Shown here: positions 33,839 to 36,387 of the stretch, piece by piece
Layout: each line of letters starts with the position of its first letter
Numbering within the stretch: the stretch's first letter is position 1
Source of the DNA: Prolixibacteraceae bacterium
GTDB lineage: Bacteria > Bacteroidota > Bacteroidia > Bacteroidales > Prolixibacteraceae
Length of the DNA stretch: 36,387 bases
Assembly (NCBI GenBank): GCA_019163175.1
Contig: JAFLKN010000066.1
Span: 1-36,387, forward strand
Direction: 5' to 3'
Made by a program: the position numbers and the translations under genes
The notes under the pieces: generated by a model
The model's input: the letters and a program-made list of their open reading frames with translations, nothing else
Database searches by the model: none
Told to the model about the DNA's origin: nothing

Positions 33839-35788
33839 ATGATAAAAATTACTTTACCAGATAATAGTGTCAGAGAATTCGAAAGTGGGATTTCAGGATA
33901 TGATATTGCAGAATCGATTAGTAGCAGACTGGCCAAAGAAGTGTTGTCTATTTCAGTAGATGGCGAAGTTTGGGATTTGTCAAGGCCAATAAGTAAAGAT
34001 GCGCGTATTAAATTATTTTTGTGGGACGACCGCGAAGGAAAAGAAACATTTTGGCATTCTTCGGCTCACCTTATGGCTGAAGCTATTGAATTCTTTTATC
34101 CGGGTACTAAATTCGGTATTGGCCCAACCGTGGATAACGGATTTTATTATGACATAGATTTGCCTGATGGGCAACAATTGTCTGAAAAAGAACTTGAAAA
34201 AATAGAAAAGAAAATCATCGAACTGGCCAGAGAAAAGCATGATATTGTTCGTAAGGATATTTCTAAGGAAGATGCTCTTAAAATGTTTTCGGCAAAAGGA
34301 GATAATCTAAAGGAAGAACTAATTAGCGAACTGGCCGATGGAACTATTACCGTGTATAATCAGGGTGGGTTTACCGATTTATGTCGCGGACCACATTTGC
34401 CCAATACCGGTTTTATTAAAGCAGTAAAATTAACTTCAATTGCCGGTGCTTACTGGAGAGGCAACGAAAAAAATAAAATGCTTACCCGTGTCTACGGAAT
34501 TACATTCCCGAAACAAAAAATGCTGGAAGAATATCTTGTATTGCTTGAAGAAGCTAAAAAACGAGATCACCGTAAGTTGGGTAAGGAGATGGAGTTGTTT
34601 ATGTTCTCACAAAATGTGGGTCAGGGACTGCCAATGTGGTTGCCAAAAGGGGCATTATTGCGTCAGCAACTTGAAGAATTTTTGAGACGGGTTCAGAAAA
34701 AATTTGGTTACGAACAGGTTATTACACCTCATATTGGTGACATCAATCTTTACAAAACATCAGGACATTTTCAGAAATACGGTGCAGATTCATTTCAGAC
34801 CATCAAAACTCCTGCTGAAGGTGAAGAGTATATGTTGAAGCCTATGAATTGTCCTCATCATTGCGAAATGTATAAGTTTAAACCTCGCTCATATAAAGAT
34901 CTTCCGGTAAGATATGCTGAATTTGGTACGGTTTACCGTTATGAGCAAAGTGGAGAGCTACATGGATTGACTCGTGTCCGTGGATTTACACAGGATGATG
35001 CACACTTATTCTGTCGCCCTGATCAGATAAAAGAAGAATTCAAGAAGGTAATCGATATTATTTTTATCATTTTCAAAGCACTAAACTTCGAAAATTATTC
35101 GGCTCAAATTTCGTTGCGCGACCCCAATAAGCCTGAAAAATATATTGGTTCAACTGAAAATTGGGATAAAGCAGAGCAAGCAATTATTGAAGCAACTGCT
35201 GAAAAAGGGCTAAAAACCGTAACCGTTTTGGGTGAGGCTGCTTTTTATGGTCCCAAACTGGATTTCATGATCAAAGATGCACTAGGACGTAGCTGGCAAT
35301 TGGGTACTATTCAGGTAGATTACAACCTTCCAGAGCGTTTTGAATTGGAATACATTGGAGCTGACGATAAACGTCATCGTCCGGTGATGATTCACCGCGC
35401 ACCATTTGGATCAATGGAACGTTTTGTGGCTGTTTTAATTGAGCACACTGCCGGAAAATTCCCGCTTTGGCTCACTCCGGAGCAAGTGGTTGTGTTACCA
35501 ATCAGTGAAAAGTACAATGATTATGCAAAAAGTGTTTCAGAATTTCTAAATAATTCCGATATTCGCACGCTAATTGACGACCGGAATGAAAAAATTGGTC
35601 GTAAGATTCGGGATAACGAATTAAAACGTATCCCTTATTTATTGATAGTTGGTGAACAAGAGGCTGAAAATCAACAGATTTCTGTAAGAAAGCAGGGCGA
35701 TGGAGATAAAGGATCGATGGATATTTTCGGGTTTGTTGATTTTATTAAAGCTGAAGTAAAAGAGCAGTTATCATCATTAAGTAATTAA
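33839..35788 (+). CDS. thrS: Threonine--tRNA ligase
   Basis: 649 residues, full length. It charges tRNA-Thr with threonine in the cytoplasm. The TGS domain is at about 1-62, followed by the SAD editing domain ([14 protein letters not shown], about 178-191) and a class II catalytic core. Core signatures are the zinc-site MNCPHHC, motif 2 ([16 protein letters not shown] then [15 protein letters not shown]) and motif 3 ([15 protein letters not shown]). The C-terminal anticodon-binding domain starts near [10 protein letters not shown]. All landmark residues look intact. The gene is followed 25 bp later by infC, the common thrS-infC-rpmI-rplT order. The terminator upstream and the good -7 box indicate its own promoter. 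Confidence 0.98.
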   Translation: MIKITLPDNSVREFESGISGYDIAESISSRLAKEVLSISVDGEVWDLSRPISKDARIKLFLWDDREGKETFWHSSAHLMAEAIEFFYPGTKFGIGPTVDNGFYYDIDLPDGQQLSEKELEKIEKKIIELAREKHDIVRKDISKEDALKMFSAKGDNLKEELISELADGTITVYNQGGFTDLCRGPHLPNTGFIKAVKLTSIAGAYWRGNEKNKMLTRVYGITFPKQKMLEEYLVLLEEAKKRDHRKLGKEMELFMFSQNVGQGLPMWLPKGALLRQQLEEFLRRVQKKFGYEQVITPHIGDINLYKTSGHFQKYGADSFQTIKTPAEGEEYMLKPMNCPHHCEMYKFKPRSYKDLPVRYAEFGTVYRYEQSGELHGLTRVRGFTQDDAHLFCRPDQIKEEFKKVIDIIFIIFKALNFENYSAQISLRDPNKPEKYIGSTENWDKAEQAIIEATAEKGLKTVTVLGEAAFYGPKLDFMIKDALGRSWQLGTIQVDYNLPERFELEYIGADDKRHRPVMIHRAPFGSMERFVAVLIEHTAGKFPLWLTPEQVVVLPISEKYNDYAKSVSEFLNNSDIRTLIDDRNEKIGRKIRDNELKRIPYLLIVGEQEAENQQISVRKQGDGDKGSMDIFGFVDFIKAEVKEQLSSLSN

Positions 35789-35805
35789 GAATATTAACTA
35801 AATAT

Positions 35806-35816
35806 AGGAGAATTTG
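35806..35816 (+). promoter_or_regulatory. Shine-Dalgarno and TTG start of infC
   Basis: AGGAG is followed by three bases (AAT) and TTG. Bacteroidota genes seldom have such a clear Shine-Dalgarno, and most genes in this window start with ATG. In other bacteria infC uses rare start codons (AUU in E. coli) so that IF-3 limits its own synthesis; the TTG here could serve the same purpose. Confidence 0.75.
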
Positions 35817-36374
35817 GCCATAGCTGTAAAAAGACCATACAATGGTGGAAGAGCAGAAGTTGCTCCTCAGCACCGAATTAATGAGAAAATTCGGGCACAA
35901 CAAGTTCGGGTTGTAGGCGAAAATATCGAGAATCCTGGTGTTTATTCTGTTTCAGAAGCCTTGAAAATGGCAGATGCACTTGAACTAGACCTTGTCGAAA
36001 TCTCACCAAACGCGGATCCGCCAGTTTGTAAGATTACTGATTATCAGAAGTTTCTGTATCAGCAGAAAAAGAAACAGAAGGAAATTAAAGCTAAAACGGT
36101 ACAGGTTGTAGTGAAGGAAATACGTTTTGGTCCGAACACGGATGATCACGATTTTCAATTCAAAATGCGTCATGCCGAAAAATTTTTACAGGAGGGCGCT
36201 AAAGTAAAAGCCTATGTATTCTTTAAAGGAAGATCAATTTTATTTAAAGAGCAAGGCGAAATATTACTTTTAAAATTTGCACAGGAATTGGAAGAAGTTG
36301 GCAAAGTTGAACAATTGCCACAATTAGAAGGAAAAAGAATGACCATGTTTATTTCACCTAAAAAGAAGAAATAA
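35814..36374 (+). CDS. infC: Translation initiation factor IF-3, TTG start
   Basis: 186 residues, complete: the stop lies at 36372-36374. IF-3 binds the 30S subunit, blocks premature joining with 50S and checks the start codon-initiator tRNA pair. The N-terminal domain has the family opening [15 protein letters not shown], then a lysine-rich linker ([14 protein letters not shown]) and the C-terminal domain ([25 protein letters not shown]). The start is TTG at 35814 with AGGAG at 35806-35810. No in-frame ATG occurs before about residue 50, and the RINE motif would be lost with that start. A strong Shine-Dalgarno is unusual for this phylum and may compensate for the weak start codon. rpmI and rplT are expected just beyond the window. 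Confidence 0.97.
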   Translation: MAIAVKRPYNGGRAEVAPQHRINEKIRAQQVRVVGENIENPGVYSVSEALKMADALELDLVEISPNADPPVCKITDYQKFLYQQKKKQKEIKAKTVQVVVKEIRFGPNTDDHDFQFKMRHAEKFLQEGAKVKAYVFFKGRSILFKEQGEILLLKFAQELEEVGKVEQLPQLEGKRMTMFISPKKKK

Positions 36375-36387
36375 ATTTCTTACATAC

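Overview
The window looks like a chromosomal segment of a Bacteroidota bacterium. The reasons are a SusC/SusD pair, an ECF sigma factor with a FecR-type anti-sigma factor, an STN domain on the SusC protein, promoters of the TAnnTTTG type, sparse Shine-Dalgarno sequences, and a thrS-infC housekeeping pair. The combination of secreted glycoside hydrolases would fit a free-living or sediment Marinilabiliales-like organism, but the genus is a guess.

Layout. (1) 192-5837, plus strand: four tightly spaced genes, namely a Tat/lipoprotein aldo-keto reductase, a VOC-fold protein, a two-domain fusion of a YdjC/ChbG-type deacetylase with a beta-lactamase-like serine hydrolase, and a GH2 enzyme. (2) 5828-8557, minus strand: a stand-alone TonB-dependent receptor that meets the GH2 gene tail to tail with a 10-bp overlap. 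(3) 8708-10708, minus: a secreted protein resembling alpha-L-fucosidase-like/GHL6 hydrolases, flanked by hairpin terminators. (4) 11000-28364, minus: a long polysaccharide utilisation locus read in the order susC, susD, GH10 xylanase, double beta-helix protein (GH55/pectate-lyase-3 type), GH3, GH3, GH-A agarase-like hydrolase, lectin-like plus beta-propeller protein, secreted xylose-isomerase-like TIM barrel, then a terminator. (5) 28454-30118, minus: fecR and the ECF sigma gene, upstream of susC. (6) 30206-32407, minus: a DPP-IV type peptidase. (7) 32617-36374, plus: a DUF6588-like outer-membrane protein with its own promoter and terminator, then thrS and infC, the start of a translation operon that probably continues with rpmI-rplT outside the window.

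Inferred working model: the sigma/anti-sigma pair senses substrate occupancy through the STN domain of SusC and switches on the locus. SusCD imports oligosaccharides. The lipoprotein GH10 cleaves a beta-1,4-linked backbone (xylan-like) at the surface, and the beta-helix, GH3 and agarase-like enzymes trim the products. Because GH10, agarase-like and double beta-helix proteins are combined, the natural glycan is uncertain and may be a mixed or algal/plant heteroglycan.

The less ordinary points are the deacetylase/beta-lactamase-like fusion, a cluster of six small palindromes with nested symmetry between the two GH3 genes, a pair of hairpins with an identical CTCCAC loop ahead of susC, a TTG start behind a strong Shine-Dalgarno on infC, and several PUL proteins whose chemistry cannot be assigned from sequence. 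I see no CRISPR array, insertion sequence, tRNA or rRNA, and nothing that I would firmly call a wholly new system.
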